A program made the translations under genes and the position numbers. Of a stretch of DNA of 64,000 nt, positions 47,756-57,132 are shown piece after piece; position 1 is the stretch's first letter; every line of letters begins with the position of its first letter. The notes beneath the pieces are model-generated. The model saw only the letters and a list, made by a program, of their open reading frames with translations. It ran no database searches and was not told the origin of the DNA. The stretch comes from Gordoniibacillus kamchatkensis (GTDB lineage Bacteria; Bacillota; Bacilli; Paenibacillales; NBRC-103111). The stretch covers positions 1-64,000 of the forward strand of contig NZ_JXAK01000041.1 of NCBI RefSeq assembly GCF_000829455.1, in the 5' to 3' direction.

Positions 47756-49081
47756 TCAATCACCCCGGTAAAATTCGGCAAGAAGGCGCTCCTGCGTCTC
47801 TTCGAACGAAATTTTCTCATCGACTTTTTGCTTCGTGAAATCCCAGATAGCCTGTATGTATTCGAGCGACAAATCAATTTCCGGATTCGATCCGCGCTGG
47901 TACGCCCCTATGTTGATCAGATCCTCCGAACTTTTATAAACAGCGAGCAGCCGTTTCAAATAGTCGGCGGCTTCCCGCTGCTCGCGCGACACGATCTCGG
48001 GCATGACGCGGCTGACGCTGGACAGCACGTCGATGGCGGGATAATGCCCTTTGTTCGCCAAGCTGCGGCTCAGTACAATGTGGCCGTCCAAAATGCCGCG
48101 AACCGCATCGGCGATCGGTTCGTTCATATCGTCGCCGTCGACGAGCACCGTATAAAATGCGGTGATCGAGCCTTTGGCACCTGTCCCGGACCGTTCGAGC
48201 AGCTTCGGCAGCATCGCAAAGACCGAAGGCGTATAGCCTCGCGTCGCCGGCGGTTCGCCAACGGCAAGGCCGACTTCGCGCTGCGCCATAGCAAAGCGAG
48301 TGACCGAGTCCATCATCAGCATCACGTTCAGCCCGCGATCGCGAAAATATTCCGCAATGCTGGTCGCAATGAGCGCCCCTTTGATGCGGATGAGCGCCGG
48401 CTGATCGGAAGTGGCGACGACGACGACCGAACGTGCCAGCCCTTCCGGACCCAGGTCCCTCTCGATAAAGTCGAGCACTTCACGCCCCCGTTCGCCGATA
48501 AGACCGATAACGTTGACGTCAGCCGACGTATTGCGGGCGACCATGCCCATGAGCGTGCTTTTGCCGACCCCGGATCCAGCGAAAATGCCGACCCTCTGCC
48601 CTTTGCCGATCGACAGCAGGCCGTCGATGGCGCGGACGCCGACGTTGATCGGGTCAAGCACGCGCGGCCGCTGCAGCGGATTGCTTGGCGTGTTCACCGT
48701 CGGCACATGCGTCATGCGCGACGGCAAAAACGTGCCGTCCAGCGGCTGGCCGAGACCGTCCAGCACTTTGCCGAGCAGCTCGTGGCCGACCTGCACGGTA
48801 AGCGGACGGCCCGTTCCGACGACTTCGCAGCCCGGTCCGATCGAACTGATTTCGCCGAGAGGCATGAGAATGACTTTATTATTGCGGAACCCGACAACTT
48901 CCGCTTTGAGCGGCTTTGCGGATTTCGGCGGGTAAATGTAGCAGACGTCGCCGACGCTGGCGTCCGGGCCTTCCGACTCGATCGTCAGCCCGATGACCTG
49001 CGTCACTTTGCCGTTAATGCGAATCGGATCAAGCTGGCGAAGCGCATCGAGGTACTTGCCCGTTTGCGGCCCGATGGTCAT
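47756..49081 (-). CDS. fliI: Flagellum-specific export ATPase FliI
   Basis: FliI hexamer drives substrate unfolding and loading for flagellar export. The 441-aa protein shows Walker A GSGVGKST (169-176), the F1-like DSVTRFAMAQREVGLAVGEP motif and Walker B VMLMMDS. Normal family length. Downstream of fliH by three bases. Confidence 0.97.
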   Translation of the reverse strand: MTIGPQTGKYLDALRQLDPIRINGKVTQVIGLTIESEGPDASVGDVCYIYPPKSAKPLKAEVVGFRNNKVILMPLGEISSIGPGCEVVGTGRPLTVQVGHELLGKVLDGLGQPLDGTFLPSRMTHVPTVNTPSNPLQRPRVLDPINVGVRAIDGLLSIGKGQRVGIFAGSGVGKSTLMGMVARNTSADVNVIGLIGERGREVLDFIERDLGPEGLARSVVVVATSDQPALIRIKGALIATSIAEYFRDRGLNVMLMMDSVTRFAMAQREVGLAVGEPPATRGYTPSVFAMLPKLLERSGTGAKGSITAFYTVLVDGDDMNEPIADAVRGILDGHIVLSRSLANKGHYPAIDVLSSVSRVMPEIVSREQREAADYLKRLLAVYKSSEDLINIGAYQRGSNPEIDLSLEYIQAIWDFTKQKVDEKISFEETQERLLAEFYRGD

Positions 49082-49084
49082 CTG

Positions 49085-49903
49085 TCACTCATCGCCTCTC
49101 ATCGCGATTTCCTGTAGCGCTGCCTTGATTTCACGCAGCTGCGTATCGATGCGGGCGTCGATGCTGCCGTAGGCGGAGCGGATGACGCAGCCGCGATCCT
49201 GAACGGAAGCGTCCGGCAAAATTTCGAGCTCCGCTTGCGAGTCGACCGCATTCAGCAGCTCTTCTCTCGCATCCTGGATGTAACCGAATTGCGAAGGCGA
49301 CACGCAGAGTGCGATCGTGCCTTTCTCTTTGCGGCGCTGCAGCAGCTTCTTGATCTGCTCGACGGTCCAGGCGGGCTCCAGCGTCAGCTGGCGGTCGACG
49401 ATTTTCTCGGCGATTGCGGTGCTCAGCTCGATCAAAAAAGGCTCCGACTCCTGGATAATTTGCAGTTTGAGCACGTAAGCCTGTTCCAAAATGGTTCGCG
49501 CTTCCAGCAGCATATCGTCATACTGCTTCCGAACGGCAATTTGCGCTTGCTCGATCCCTTCCTGGTATCCTTGCTCGTAGCCGGCTTGTTTCGCTTCCGC
49601 GAGGCAGCGTTCATCTTCGCTGCGGCGCTCCGCCCACCAAGCGTCGATCTCGCTCCGCGCCTGCTCGCGCACAGCTGCAGCTTCCTGCATCGCCTGATCG
49701 ATTTGCTCTCGCGCGAACGTCTCGGCGTCGTGCAAAATTTGATTTTTCAGCGTCTGGGCTTCGTTCATTTCCGCTTGCTGCTCGAGCGACATTTCGCCCG
49801 CGGCGGGAGCTTGCCGGAACACGAGCCTCAACGCCTCGATCTGTTTCGTCTCGACCAACGGCACATAGCGGTCCGGTTTGAAAATATTAGACAATGATAT
49901 CAT
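49085..49903 (-). CDS. fliH: Flagellar export ATPase regulator FliH
   Basis: FliH links and regulates FliI at the C-ring. The 272-aa product has a long charged coiled-coil N-terminal half (MNEAQTLKNQILHDAETFAR region) and the C-terminal FliH/V-ATPase E-like domain. Start uncertain: ATG 49903 (MISLSN) has the GGAG site only 3 bases away; a TTG at 49894 (SNIFKPD) has better spacing. Overlaps the end of fliG. Confidence 0.88.
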   Translation of the reverse strand: MISLSNIFKPDRYVPLVETKQIEALRLVFRQAPAAGEMSLEQQAEMNEAQTLKNQILHDAETFAREQIDQAMQEAAAVREQARSEIDAWWAERRSEDERCLAEAKQAGYEQGYQEGIEQAQIAVRKQYDDMLLEARTILEQAYVLKLQIIQESEPFLIELSTAIAEKIVDRQLTLEPAWTVEQIKKLLQRRKEKGTIALCVSPSQFGYIQDAREELLNAVDSQAELEILPDASVQDRGCVIRSAYGSIDARIDTQLREIKAALQEIAMRGDE

Positions 49904-50906
49904 CTCCTCCGCCGCGGGCGATGATGATTTCACCGGCTTCTTCTAAGCGGCGGATGGTGGCAACGATGCGGGTTTGCGCCTCTTCCACGTCACGCAGCCG
50001 AACCGGACCCATAAATTCCATTTCTTCCTTGAACGTTTCGGCCATCCGTTTGGACATATTTTTGAAAATCGTATCGCGCACTTCCTCGCTCGCCACCTTG
50101 AGCGCCAGCTGCAGATCGGCGTTCTCGACGTCGCGGATAATGCGCTGAATCGAACGGTTGTCGATATTGACGATGTCTTCGAACACGAACATGCGCTTCT
50201 TGATTTCTTCGGCGAGCTCGGGATCCTGAATTTCGAGCGAATCGAGAATGGTGCGCTCCGTCCCCCGGTCGACGCCGTTCAAAATTTGCACGATAGCGGA
50301 AATGCCGCCGGCGTTCGTATAGTCCTGCGTGACCGTTGCCGACAGCTTCTGCTCCAGCACGCGTTCAACTTGCGCGATCACTTCCGGCGACGTGCTGTCC
50401 ATGAGCGCGATCCGCTTCGCCACATCCGCTTGTTTGTCTTGCGGCAGCGACGACAAAATGATCGACGATTGATCGGGCTGCAAATAGGACAGCACAAGCG
50501 CGATCGTCTGCGAGTTTTCGTTCTGGATAAAGTTGAGAATTTGCGCCGGGTCCGCCTTGCGGGCGAAATCGAACGGGCGCACCTGCAGCGTGGCCGTGAG
50601 CCGATTGATAATATCCATCGCTTTGGTGGAGCCGAGCGCCTTCTCCAAAATGTCTTTGGCGTATGTAATGCCGCCTTGCGAAATGAATTCTTGAGCCAGG
50701 CAAATTTGATGGAACTCGGCCAAAATCGCTTCCTTCTCGATGGAGTCGACTTTGCGAACGTTGGCGATCTCCAGCGTCAGCTGCTCGATTTCCTCTTCCC
50801 GCAAATGCTTGAATATTTGCGCGGATACTTCGGGACCTAAGCTAATTAGCAAGATGGCGGCTTTTTGTCGTCCTGACAACAGTTGCTGTTGAGCTGTTTT
50901 AGCCAA
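49887..50906 (-). CDS. fliG: Flagellar motor switch protein FliG
   Basis: FliG couples the stator to the rotor. The 339-aa product has N-terminal LLISLGPEVSAQIFKHLREEE, the EHPQ-region equivalent NENSQTIALVLSYLQPDQSS and the C-terminal charged torque helix (EEMEFMGPVRLRDVEEAQTR). It starts at TTG 50906 after GGGGGTGG. It follows fliF. Confidence 0.97.
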   Translation of the reverse strand: MAKTAQQQLLSGRQKAAILLISLGPEVSAQIFKHLREEEIEQLTLEIANVRKVDSIEKEAILAEFHQICLAQEFISQGGITYAKDILEKALGSTKAMDIINRLTATLQVRPFDFARKADPAQILNFIQNENSQTIALVLSYLQPDQSSIILSSLPQDKQADVAKRIALMDSTSPEVIAQVERVLEQKLSATVTQDYTNAGGISAIVQILNGVDRGTERTILDSLEIQDPELAEEIKKRMFVFEDIVNIDNRSIQRIIRDVENADLQLALKVASEEVRDTIFKNMSKRMAETFKEEMEFMGPVRLRDVEEAQTRIVATIRRLEEAGEIIIARGGGDDIIV

Positions 50907-50917
50907 GTGACCACCCC

Positions 50918-52507
50918 CTAATCATCGACGAGCCAGGTGCGCAGCAGATTGACAAAATCTTCCGGACGCCTTTTGGCCAGCGTCTCCAGCTGTTTGCGCA
51001 CCTGATTCTCGCCAGATACGTTGTCGATATCGATAGTCGGATACTCGACCTTGGCCGGTTCGGCGGCTGCCGCCGCCAGCTCCGCCTCGAGCTGGCGCTG
51101 CCGCTTGCGGCGCATAACCGCATAGACGCCGATCGCGCCTATAGCGAGCGCGGCAAGTCCGATTCCGCCATACGTAAGCCATGAGGTAGTGGGCGAATTC
51201 GCAACCGTCGGTCTGGCGAACGTATGCGCGAACACCGTAACTTTGCTTGTCAAATCCGCATTCGTATAGGTCTGTTTATTGTCGGCGAGCGCCGCGCGCA
51301 CGATGTTGACAAGCGAAGCCTGCACGGCGTCTTTCGTCGCCTGCGTCAAAGAGCCCGGATCCGCCGGATTCGGCGGTTCGATGCCGACGTTGATGCTGAT
51401 ATCTTTCACGACATAGGGTGTGGAAATGATATCGTTTTTGATATGATTCACTTCGTAATTGACGGTTCGCGTCGTTTCGTCGCTGTTGGACTTCCCGCCG
51501 CTCGAGCCGCCCGGATAGCCAGGCACGTCGGTCGACCCCGTCCCCGGAACTCCGCCGGTGGCCGCGCCGCCGTCGCTCGTGTAGGACTTTTGCACCTCCT
51601 GCAGGGAGATTTCAAGCCCCTTCTGATCGATCGTATTGGGAGCCGTGACGAGCTCTTGATGCGACGTCTGCTGATCGAAGTTCATCGTCGAGAAGACGCT
51701 GACGATGACCTTGTCCTTGCCGAGCATCGTGCCGAGCAAATTCGTGATCGTCTTCTGCAAATCCACTTGGAACTGCTTGTTGATCTCCATGTTGCTGGAA
51801 AGCGCAGCCGTCGGCGACTTGCCTCCGGCAGACCGGGAGTAAGGCATCGGTTCGCCGTCTTGATTCGTAATTGTGATGTTGTCGACCGGCAAATTTTTGA
51901 CGCTGTGGGACACCAAATTATAAATCGTATCGATTTTGCTTTGATCGAGCGTATAGCCCGGCTTCACTTGCAGAACGACGGAAGCGGAAGCCTGCTCTTT
52001 GTTTCTCGTCATAAACACCGGATCGTCCGGCATGTTGATAAGCACTTTCGAACCGCTAATGGCGGTGTTGGCGTTGATGAGCTGCTGCAGCTCGCCTTGC
52101 ATCGCTTCTACATATTTCACTTTAAATACTTGGTCGCTCATGCCGAACATGTTGTTCGACTGAAACGCGCCGTAGCCAATCGAACCGCTTTTGTTCAGCC
52201 CTTGCGACTCGACGGCGATTTTCACGTTCGCCACTTCGCTGGTCGGCACCCCGATGCTTTTGCCGTCCGGACTTAGCTTGTATGGAATTTTCGCCGTGTC
52301 CAAATAGTTTTTGATCGCGGCGGCGTCATTCGGCTGCAAATCGGTGAAAGCAAGCGAGTACTCGGTCTTCGACATGTTATATGTAATGATGCCGATAACG
52401 AGAAGGAGCGCGAGAACGGTTGCTCCGAACATCCATTTTTGCGTCTTGCTGAATCGATCCCAATATTGTTTCACATTGTTCCAATATTGGAGCACGGTCT
52501 CGTTCAC
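50918..52507 (-). CDS. fliF: Flagellar MS-ring protein FliF
   Basis: FliF forms the MS ring, the platform for motor and export gate. The 529-aa product has two membrane helices (~28-45 and ~430-450), ring-building motif domains (EYSLAFTDLQPNDAAAI; PDDPVFMTRNKEQASASVVL), a Gly/Ser-rich segment (~315-345) and a C-terminal cytoplasmic tail binding FliG (RKQLETLAKRRPEDFVNLLR). GTG start at 52507. Confidence 0.97.
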   Translation of the reverse strand: MNETVLQYWNNVKQYWDRFSKTQKWMFGATVLALLLVIGIITYNMSKTEYSLAFTDLQPNDAAAIKNYLDTAKIPYKLSPDGKSIGVPTSEVANVKIAVESQGLNKSGSIGYGAFQSNNMFGMSDQVFKVKYVEAMQGELQQLINANTAISGSKVLINMPDDPVFMTRNKEQASASVVLQVKPGYTLDQSKIDTIYNLVSHSVKNLPVDNITITNQDGEPMPYSRSAGGKSPTAALSSNMEINKQFQVDLQKTITNLLGTMLGKDKVIVSVFSTMNFDQQTSHQELVTAPNTIDQKGLEISLQEVQKSYTSDGGAATGGVPGTGSTDVPGYPGGSSGGKSNSDETTRTVNYEVNHIKNDIISTPYVVKDISINVGIEPPNPADPGSLTQATKDAVQASLVNIVRAALADNKQTYTNADLTSKVTVFAHTFARPTVANSPTTSWLTYGGIGLAALAIGAIGVYAVMRRKRQRQLEAELAAAAAEPAKVEYPTIDIDNVSGENQVRKQLETLAKRRPEDFVNLLRTWLVDD

Positions 52508-52561
52508 TATTTCACCTCATCCGAGAATATTTTCTCTCTCTACAAGCTATCCCCGCGAGGA

Positions 52562-52870
52562 CTATACTTGCATTCTCATAATCTCCTGATAAGCTTCGAT
52601 CACCTTGTTGCGTACCTGCACGGCGACCTGCAGGCCAAGCGAAGCTTTCTCGGATGCGATTGTCAATTGATGAACGTCGGATAGTTCCCCCTTCACGAAT
52701 TGCTGGTTCAATTGATCTACCGTACTTTGCTGCCGGTTCAAATCGTCGATGGCGCCATTCAAAAACGCCCCGAACGATTTTGCAACATTTGAGGCGCCTG
52801 TTCCGTCACTATTGTTGACGGCCGCGGATCCGACGAGCGTCAGCGGTTTGTATCCGATTTTATCTATCAT
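52562..52870 (-). CDS. fliE: Flagellar hook-basal body protein FliE
   Basis: FliE connects the MS ring and rod. The 102-aa product ends in the family motif QLTIASEKASLGLQVAVQVR and VIEAYQEIMRMQV. ATG 52870. In line with flgB-flgC-fliE-fliF. Confidence 0.95.
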   Translation of the reverse strand: MIDKIGYKPLTLVGSAAVNNSDGTGASNVAKSFGAFLNGAIDDLNRQQSTVDQLNQQFVKGELSDVHQLTIASEKASLGLQVAVQVRNKVIEAYQEIMRMQV

Positions 52871-52899
52871 GACGATCCCCTTCTCCCATGGTTAGCTCG

Positions 52900-53352
52900 T
52901 TACTTGCCAATCTCCAACGCCTTCGTGATCATTGACTTGCTGGCGTTAAGCGCCGTGACGTTCGCTTCGTAGGAACGCGTCGCCGAAATCATATCGACCA
53001 TCTCCTTCAAAACGTCCACGTTCGGCATGTAGACGTATCCGTTCGCGTCGGCATCGGGATGCGTCGGGTTGTACACTTGCTTGAAGGGCGTCGCCGTGTC
53101 TTCGAAAATTTTCGTTACTTTCACGCCTTCCCCGGTACCGTCAGCCATCGCCGAATCGAGCGACTGTGCAAACGAGGGCTGGGCTTTCGGTTCGAACGTC
53201 ACCAGCTTGCGCGCGTACGGCTGCCACTTGCCGTCGACGAATTTGCCGCGCGTCGTGTCGGCGTTGGCGATGTTGGACGAAATGACGTCCATCCGCAGCC
53301 GCTGCGCGGTTAGCGCCGATGCGCTAATGTCAAATCCGTTTGTGAGCCTCAT
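52900..53352 (-). CDS. flgC: Flagellar basal-body rod protein FlgC
   Basis: A proximal rod protein of 150 aa. It shows the N-terminal rod motif FDISASALTAQRLRMDVISS and NIANADTTRG, and the C-terminal VDMISATRSYEANVTALNAS. Starts at ATG 53352, three bases after flgB. Confidence 0.97.
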   Translation of the reverse strand: MRLTNGFDISASALTAQRLRMDVISSNIANADTTRGKFVDGKWQPYARKLVTFEPKAQPSFAQSLDSAMADGTGEGVKVTKIFEDTATPFKQVYNPTHPDADANGYVYMPNVDVLKEMVDMISATRSYEANVTALNASKSMITKALEIGK

Positions 53353-53355
53353 TCG

Positions 53356-53763
53356 TTATTTCCCTCCCAGAACGGTGCGCAATTTGCCGAACTCGGCGTT
53401 GATTTGCTGCACGAGCACGTTATAGCGCAGCTGGTTTTTGGCCATGAGCGACATCTCGTAATCGATATCCACGTTATTCAAGTTGTTATTGACGGCAGAA
53501 TCGTGATCCGTCACAATTTGGGGGTTAATTTCCGCCGCACGTTTGCCGATATAAAAATGGCGGGGGTCCGTACGTTTCCCCACGACGCCGGAAGAGGCCC
53601 CGTTCATTTCGCTTTGCAGCAAATCCTCGAACTGTACGTCAGACCGCTTGAAATAAGGCGTATCCACGTTGGCAATGTTGTTCGCTATCACTTTTTGTCG
53701 AAGGGCGGAAGCGTCAAGCGATCTTTCCATTAAGCTGAAGCTCGGCTTGTTCAGCAGATCCAT
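53356..53763 (-). CDS. flgB: Flagellar basal-body rod protein FlgB
   Basis: A proximal rod protein of 135 aa and first gene of the fla/che block. The rod motif SALRQKVIANNIANVDTPYF-type is present (LDASALRQKVIANNIANVDT). The ribosome site before ATG 53763 is weak (AAAGTGGGTAAAGTGT), whereas a strong AGGAGG lies ~65 bases upstream, before a short ORF that overlaps this start. Confidence 0.96.
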   Translation of the reverse strand: MDLLNKPSFSLMERSLDASALRQKVIANNIANVDTPYFKRSDVQFEDLLQSEMNGASSGVVGKRTDPRHFYIGKRAAEINPQIVTDHDSAVNNNLNNVDIDYEMSLMAKNQLRYNVLVQQINAEFGKLRTVLGGK

Positions 53764-53809
53764 ACACTTTACCCACTTTCGATGTTTGTTCCTCTTCTCT
53801 ATTCCACAT
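53714..53809 (-). CDS. Putative 31-codon upstream ORF overlapping flgB
   Basis: ATG 53809 opens a 31-codon frame that overlaps the first 50 bases of flgB in another frame and ends TGA at 53714. AGGAGG lies 13 bases upstream of this ATG, a long spacing. It could couple translation into flgB or be chance; no family is recognised. Confidence 0.3.
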   Translation of the reverse strand: MWNREEEQTSKVGKVYGSAEQAELQLNGKIA

Positions 53810-53839
53810 GTAAGCTTTTATTCCTCCTACCATTCGACA

Positions 53840-53905
53840 TATTTTTAAATAAAATTTAATTGGCTGCCATAGATTAGGCCAGAATTGTCAATCTTTGACG
53901 TCGTA
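53840..53905 (-). promoter_or_regulatory. Regulatory region of the fla/che operon
   Basis: This AT-rich intergenic block (53840-53860) differs from the GC-rich surroundings. It includes a TTGACA (minus strand, around 53884-53889) without a well-spaced -10, a TAATCT, and an AATTTTATTTAAAAA stretch with partial match to the CodY box. Regulation by sigma-A and by CodY is known for the B. subtilis operon; exact sites here are not resolved. Confidence 0.4.
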
Positions 53906-53948
53906 CACATGTAATATGATGCTGGAGCACGGGACTTTTGACAATAAG

Positions 53949-53979
53949 AAAAAAGCCCTATCTCCAAAGATAGGACTTA
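53949..53979 (-). terminator. Terminator after codY
   Basis: Read on minus, AAGTCCTATCT-TTGG-AGATAGGGCTT forms an 11-bp stem with one G:T pair, followed by a T-run (plus A run 53949-53954). It separates the codY operon from flgB, so the fla/che block should have its own promoter. Confidence 0.9.
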
Positions 53980-54021
53980 AGCCGAATGGTGATGATGTCA
54001 AGCGCCGGAATTTCCGCACAT

Positions 54022-54804
54022 TTACATTTTTGATTTAATTTGTTCAATGCCTTGCATCAGCTGATCGTTAAGAATCCGAATATAAGTGCCTTTCATACCC
54101 AGCGAACGGGTGTCGATCACACCGGCGCTCTCCAGCTTGCGCAAGGCGTTGACGATGACGGAGCGCGTTATGCCGACGCGGTCGGCGATTTTGCTCGCAA
54201 CGAGCAGCCCCTCCCTGCCTTCAAGCTCCTCGAAAATATGCTCTACCGCTTCCAGCTCGCTGAACGACAAAGAACCGATGGCGACCTGCACGACGGCTTT
54301 GCTGCGCGCCTCCAACTCGATTTTTTCGGCGCGTTCGCGCAAAATTTCCATAGCTACGACCGTAGACCCATATTCAGCCAAAATCAGGTCGTCGTCGACA
54401 AACGGCGTTTCCTTGCGAGTCAGGACTAACGTCCCTTGACGGCTGCCGCCGCCGATGATAGGCACGATCGTCATATACTTATATTCGAACGTGCCGCCGT
54501 GCCCGTTGGATATGTTGTTGTAGGCCGTCTTTTGGTCCATGTTAGCGGCCGTTTCCTGGATTTTCATCAGCTCGTTGTTGTATTCCTGCGCGAACCGGCG
54601 TTCATCGACCATACGGGACATCTCCGGTGAAGTCAGATCGTTTGTAAGCGCGTAGCCGAGAATTTTGCCTTTGCGGCTGACGACGTAAACGTTGGCTTCG
54701 ACGCAATCGCGCAGCACCTCGGCCATGTCCATAAAGCTGACGGCGCCCCCCGCTTCTTTTTGCAGAAGCCGGTTCAGACGCCGCGTTTTGGCTAACAAAT
54801 TCAT
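54022..54804 (-). CDS. codY: GTP-sensing global repressor CodY
   Basis: CodY senses GTP and branched-chain amino acids and represses stationary-phase genes. The 260-aa protein has a GAF-like N-terminal domain (~1-155) and a C-terminal winged helix with [20 protein letters not shown] and [13 protein letters not shown]. Start at ATG 54804. Neighbours hslV-hslU and the fla/che operon match the usual Bacillales order. Confidence 0.97.
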   Translation of the reverse strand: MNLLAKTRRLNRLLQKEAGGAVSFMDMAEVLRDCVEANVYVVSRKGKILGYALTNDLTSPEMSRMVDERRFAQEYNNELMKIQETAANMDQKTAYNNISNGHGGTFEYKYMTIVPIIGGGSRQGTLVLTRKETPFVDDDLILAEYGSTVVAMEILRERAEKIELEARSKAVVQVAIGSLSFSELEAVEHIFEELEGREGLLVASKIADRVGITRSVIVNALRKLESAGVIDTRSLGMKGTYIRILNDQLMQGIEQIKSKM

Positions 54805-54834
54805 GGTTGCAATGCCTCCTGTTGACCCGTTCTG

Positions 54835-56242
54835 TTACAAAATATATTGGCTTAGATCGCGATTTTGAGCGATGTCGGTCAACTTCTCCCGAACGTACTC
54901 GGGCGATATGACGATTTCTTCAAGCGTAATGTCCGGAGCCTCGAACGACAAGTCCTCAAGCAGCTTCTCGAGAATCGTATGCAGCCGGCGCGCCCCGATG
55001 TTCTCCGTGTTCTGGTTCACTTCCGCGGCGATGCGGGCGATTTCGCGAATCGCCTCGGGCGCGAATGTGACGCGGATGCCTTCCGTCTCGAGCAAAGCGG
55101 TGTACTGCTTCGTCAGCGCGTTTTGCGGCTCGGTCAAAATCGACACGAAATCATCGAGCGTCAGCGAGCTCAGCTCGACCCGGATCGGAAACCGGCCCTG
55201 CAGTTCGGGAATGAGATCGGACGGCTTCGACACGTGAAACGCACCCGCCGCGATGAACAGCACGAAGTCGGTTTTGACCGGCCCGTATTTGGTCACGATG
55301 GTCGAGCCTTCCACGATCGGCAAAATGTCGCGCTGCACACCTTCCCGCGATACGTCGGGACCGGCACCGCGCCCGGCGCTGGCGATTTTGTCGATCTCGT
55401 CGATGAATATGATGCCGGACTGCTCGGCGCGCGCCACGGCCTCCTGAATGACCTCATCCATATCGAGCAGCTTCTGCGCTTCTTCCTGCGTGAGCACTTT
55501 GCGCGCTTCCTTGACGGGCAGCTTGCGCTTCTTCATCTTTTTCGGCATGAGGCTGCCGAGCATTTCCTGCATGTTGATGCCCATCTGTTCGCCCGATTGG
55601 CCGCCGAGCATATCGAGCATATTCGGCGCGCTATCCTCGATTTCGATCTCGACGATCTGATTCTCGAGCTCGCCGCGGGCAAGCTGCTCGCGCACTTGCT
55701 GACGGCGGGCGGCCAGGCCGGGCTCGCGTTCGTCGTCCGCGTCGTCGGTGCCGCCGCCACCCGTACCCGCACCGCCGAACAGCATTTCAAACGGATTTTT
55801 TTTGCGGCTTGTTCGCCTTCGGGCTCGGGGCGAGCAGAACGACGAGGCGTTCGTTGGCAAGCTTTTCGGCGCGGTCTTTCAGCTTCTCCGTCCGCTCAGC
55901 TTTCACCATCCGGATCGACGTCTCGACCAGATCGCGCACCATCGATTCGACATCGCGGCCGACGTATCCGACTTCCGTAAATTTCGTCGCCTCGACTTTG
56001 ACGAACGGCGCGCCGACGAGCTTCGCCAGCCGCCGCGCGATTTCCGTCTTGCCGACGCCGGTGGGGCCGATCATCAAAATGTTTTTCGGCACGATCTCGT
56101 CGCGCAGCGATTCGTCCAGCTTGCTCCGCCGGTAACGGTTGCGCAATGCGACGGCGACCGACTTCTTCGCCTTCTTTTGGCCGACAATATATTTATCGAG
56201 TTCATGCACGATTTCTCTCGGCGTTAAGGAACTAGTGTTCAT
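54835..56242 (-). CDS. hslU: ATP-dependent protease ATPase HslU (ClpY), frameshifted as read
   Basis: HslU is the AAA+ unfoldase of the HslUV (ClpYQ/CodX) protease. The N-terminal part has [17 protein letters not shown] and the ARRLA helix; the later part has the I domain (Met/Lys-rich), Walker [10 protein letters not shown], and the C-terminal [17 protein letters not shown]. The frame shifts at an A8 run (plus T8 at 55796-55803): removing one A gives [10 protein letters not shown] and 468 aa, the family size. It may be a homopolymer sequencing error. Downstream of hslV. Confidence 0.92.
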
Positions 56243-56293
56243 GGGGATATCCCTCCTTCTCCTATCCGGCCCGGGCCGGCGCCCTAAAGCAGT

Positions 56294-56836
56294 CTATTCG
56301 ATTTCTTCGACAATAATGTTGTGATTCGTGTACACACAAATGTCGGCCGCCATTTCGAGCGCCGCCTTGGCGATTTCTTTGGCGCTCAAGTTCGGAGCGT
56401 AACGGTGGAGCGCCCTGCCGGCGGCAAGCGCGAAGCTTCCGCCGGAGCCGATCGCCAAAATGCCGTCGTCCGGCTCGATAATTTCCCCCGTTCCGGAAAT
56501 GAGCAGCAGTCCGCTCGAATCCATCACGATCATCATCGCTTCCAGCCGGCGCAGCACCCGATCCGAGCGCCAGTCCTTGGCCAGCTCGACCGCCGCCCGC
56601 TGCAAGTTGCCGTGATGCTCTTCCAGCTTGCCCTCAAACTTCTCGAACAACGTGATCGCATCGGCCACGGAACCGGCAAAGCCGGCGACCACTTTGCCGC
56701 GGTACAGGCGCCGCACTTTTTTGGCCGAGCTTTTCATGATCATGCTGTTGCCGAACGTCACCTGGCCGTCGCCGGCGATCGCCCCTTTACCCTGATGCCG
56801 AATGGCGAAAATCGTGGTCGCGTGCAAAGATTCCAT
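56294..56836 (-). CDS. hslV: ATP-dependent protease proteolytic subunit HslV (ClpQ)
   Basis: HslV is the N-terminal nucleophile peptidase partner of HslU. The 180-aa product has [32 protein letters not shown] and [23 protein letters not shown] 56836 follows GGGGAG. The mature N-terminus would read (M)ESLHATTIF: residue 2 is Glu, unlike the Ser that is exposed in B. subtilis ClpQ, so N-terminal processing is unclear. Confidence 0.95.
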   Translation of the reverse strand: MESLHATTIFAIRHQGKGAIAGDGQVTFGNSMIMKSSAKKVRRLYRGKVVAGFAGSVADAITLFEKFEGKLEEHHGNLQRAAVELAKDWRSDRVLRRLEAMMIVMDSSGLLLISGTGEIIEPDDGILAIGSGGSFALAAGRALHRYAPNLSAKEIAKAALEMAADICVYTNHNIIVEEIE

Positions 56837-56999
56837 GCGAATCCGCTCCCCTGCCGTAAATTTCGTCCCGAATGGAAAGAAACAGCGAACAAATCGGGCG
56901 ATTTGCTGCTGCTTGCCGATGTCCATATATACGGGTTTACCCGAATTGTCCGCTGCTCAATTTTATGCTTAAGTTGAAAGTACGTTGCAGAGCCTTCCT

Positions 57000-57029
57000 A
57001 TCGTACCACATTCCTGCAAGCACGATCAA
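57000..57029 (-). promoter_or_regulatory. Candidate promoter upstream of hslV
   Basis: On minus TTGATC (57024-57029) and TACGAT (57000-57005) are 18 bases apart with TGG before the -10. It lies in the ~296-bp gap where codV sits in B. subtilis and could drive hslV-hslU-codY separately. The gap otherwise shows no ORF of note. Confidence 0.5.
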
Positions 57030-57132
57030 GAACATTCCGTAGGAAAAGTCTTCTTTCGGAGCCTATGTGACGAAGGGGCCCGGCTTTAGCGGTAACTTTT
57101 CATGCCAATCAGATGTTTAACTTTCGCCAAGC

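Noticed and set aside
53884-53905. TTGACA plus TAATCT as a sigma-A promoter for flgB
   Set aside because: The two boxes are only 9 bases apart, so they cannot serve as one -35/-10 pair.
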